DNA from: Roseovarius mucosus DSM 17069
GTDB taxonomy: Bacteria; Pseudomonadota; Alphaproteobacteria; Rhodobacterales; Rhodobacteraceae
Length of the DNA: 64,000 nucleotides
Direction: 5' to 3'
Assembly (NCBI RefSeq): GCF_000768555.3
Contig: NZ_KN293976.1
Location: 212,201 to 276,200 of the forward strand
Shown: positions 63,795-64,000 of the stretch, piece after piece
Layout of the letters: every line of letters begins with the position of its first letter
How positions within the stretch are numbered: the first letter of the stretch is position 1
Notes under the pieces: model-generated
Told to the model about the DNA's origin: nothing
The model's database searches: none
The model's input: only the letters and a program-made list of their open reading frames with translations
Program-made: the position numbers and the translations under genes

Positions 63795-64000
63795 CTACAG
63801 GAACTGGAAATCCTCGACCGTCAGCTGCGCCGCCGTGACGCCCTCGACAAGGATGGTGTTGCCATTCACACTCATCTGCGCACCGCCCTCTACATCAACG
63901 ATATTCATCGCCGCAACGAAACCTGCTAGGCCATTGCCACCGTTGGTGATATTGGTCTCGCCCGTATCCGGGTCTACGCGGCGGATGAAGAAGCTGTCGA
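63795..64000 (-). CDS. C-terminal end of a secreted RTX-like protein (5' end outside window)
   Basis: The last 67 or so codons are present on the minus strand, ending ...ILVEGVTAAQLTVEDFQFL followed by TAG. The TAAxL...DF(x)FL end matches the C-termini of the RTX proteins at 61.3 and 0.5 kb (AASLSRDDFIFL, AATLDESDFLFG). The visible part (FIRRVDPDTGETNITNGGNGLAGFVAAMNI) has no nonapeptide, so the rest is unknown. Confidence 0.7.
   Translation of the reverse strand, partial: DSFFIRRVDPDTGETNITNGGNGLAGFVAAMNIVDVEGGAQMSVNGNTILVEGVTAAQLTVEDFQFL

Overview
The window is GC-rich, densely coding DNA from an alphaproteobacterium, most likely a marine Rhodobacteraceae (roseobacter-type) chromosome. This rests on the gene families and order: an F0-only ATP synthase operon with paired b and b' subunits, sdhCDAB with a lipoprotein gene inside it, ffh to rpmE translation genes, a GAAC-N7-GAAC SOS box of the alphaproteobacterial type, RTX and Hint-domain secreted proteins, and two organosulfonate systems. 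I saw no tRNA, rRNA, CRISPR array, insertion sequence or phage.

Layout. 1-0.5 kb: 3' end of an RTX gene. 0.8-3.1 kb: FabH-like ketosynthase, a small CII-like regulator, HupE/UreJ. 3.2-8.3 kb: taurine module, tpa (minus) divergent from tauABC (plus), with TauR-like direct repeats between them; TauC carries an unusual cadherin/Ig-like insert. 8.3-10.9 kb: DUF1989 protein, a small zinc-ribbon-like protein, tag, an EAL protein. 11-13.1 kb: phaA and phaB. 13.1-22.2 kb: LacI regulator divergent from an apparent operon for 2,3-dihydroxypropane-1-sulfonate (DHPS): a small membrane protein, TRAP transporter hpsKLM, dehydrogenases hpsN, hpsO, hpsP, a UspA protein and an FMN 2-hydroxyacid dehydrogenase (slcD candidate). 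22.2-25.3 kb: a methionine-rich outer-membrane protein split by a frameshift in a C7 tract, a small secreted protein with a promoter/operator, a Hint protein. 25.3-29.4 kb: Lrp, TrxB, GST, glutathione-dependent formaldehyde dehydrogenase, I78-type lipoprotein. 29.7-33.3 kb: orphan imuB under a LexA box, DUF2794, GNAT, small proteins, ZIP-like transporter. 33.3-40.1 kb: sdhCDAB and the F0 ATP synthase operon, separated by three copies of a TGTGATCACA-type palindrome. 40.2-43.6 kb: UspA, ArsR-type and LysR-type regulators, EamA exporter, a membrane protein. 43.7-49.5 kb: ffh, GNAT, chorismate mutase, rpsP, bluB, rimM, trmD, rplS, rpmE. 49.5-49.8 kb: a candidate small RNA and a candidate 37-residue membrane peptide. 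49.9-53.1 kb: glmU and glmS. 53.2-61.3 kb: surface-glycan island with a two-domain glycosyltransferase, three sulfotransferase-like proteins and a KpsMTE-type ABC exporter. 61.3-64 kb: a large RTX protein and the end of another.

How they work together. Taurine and DHPS are abundant marine sulfonates. The window supplies uptake and first oxidation or transamination for both, but none of the desulfonating enzymes (xsc, suyAB, cuyA), so these must lie elsewhere. glmU and glmS make UDP-GlcNAc just upstream of the glycan island, which plausibly assembles, sulfates and exports a surface polysaccharide; RTX proteins flank it. The sdh and atp operons supply respiratory energy and may share a regulator through the palindromes between them.
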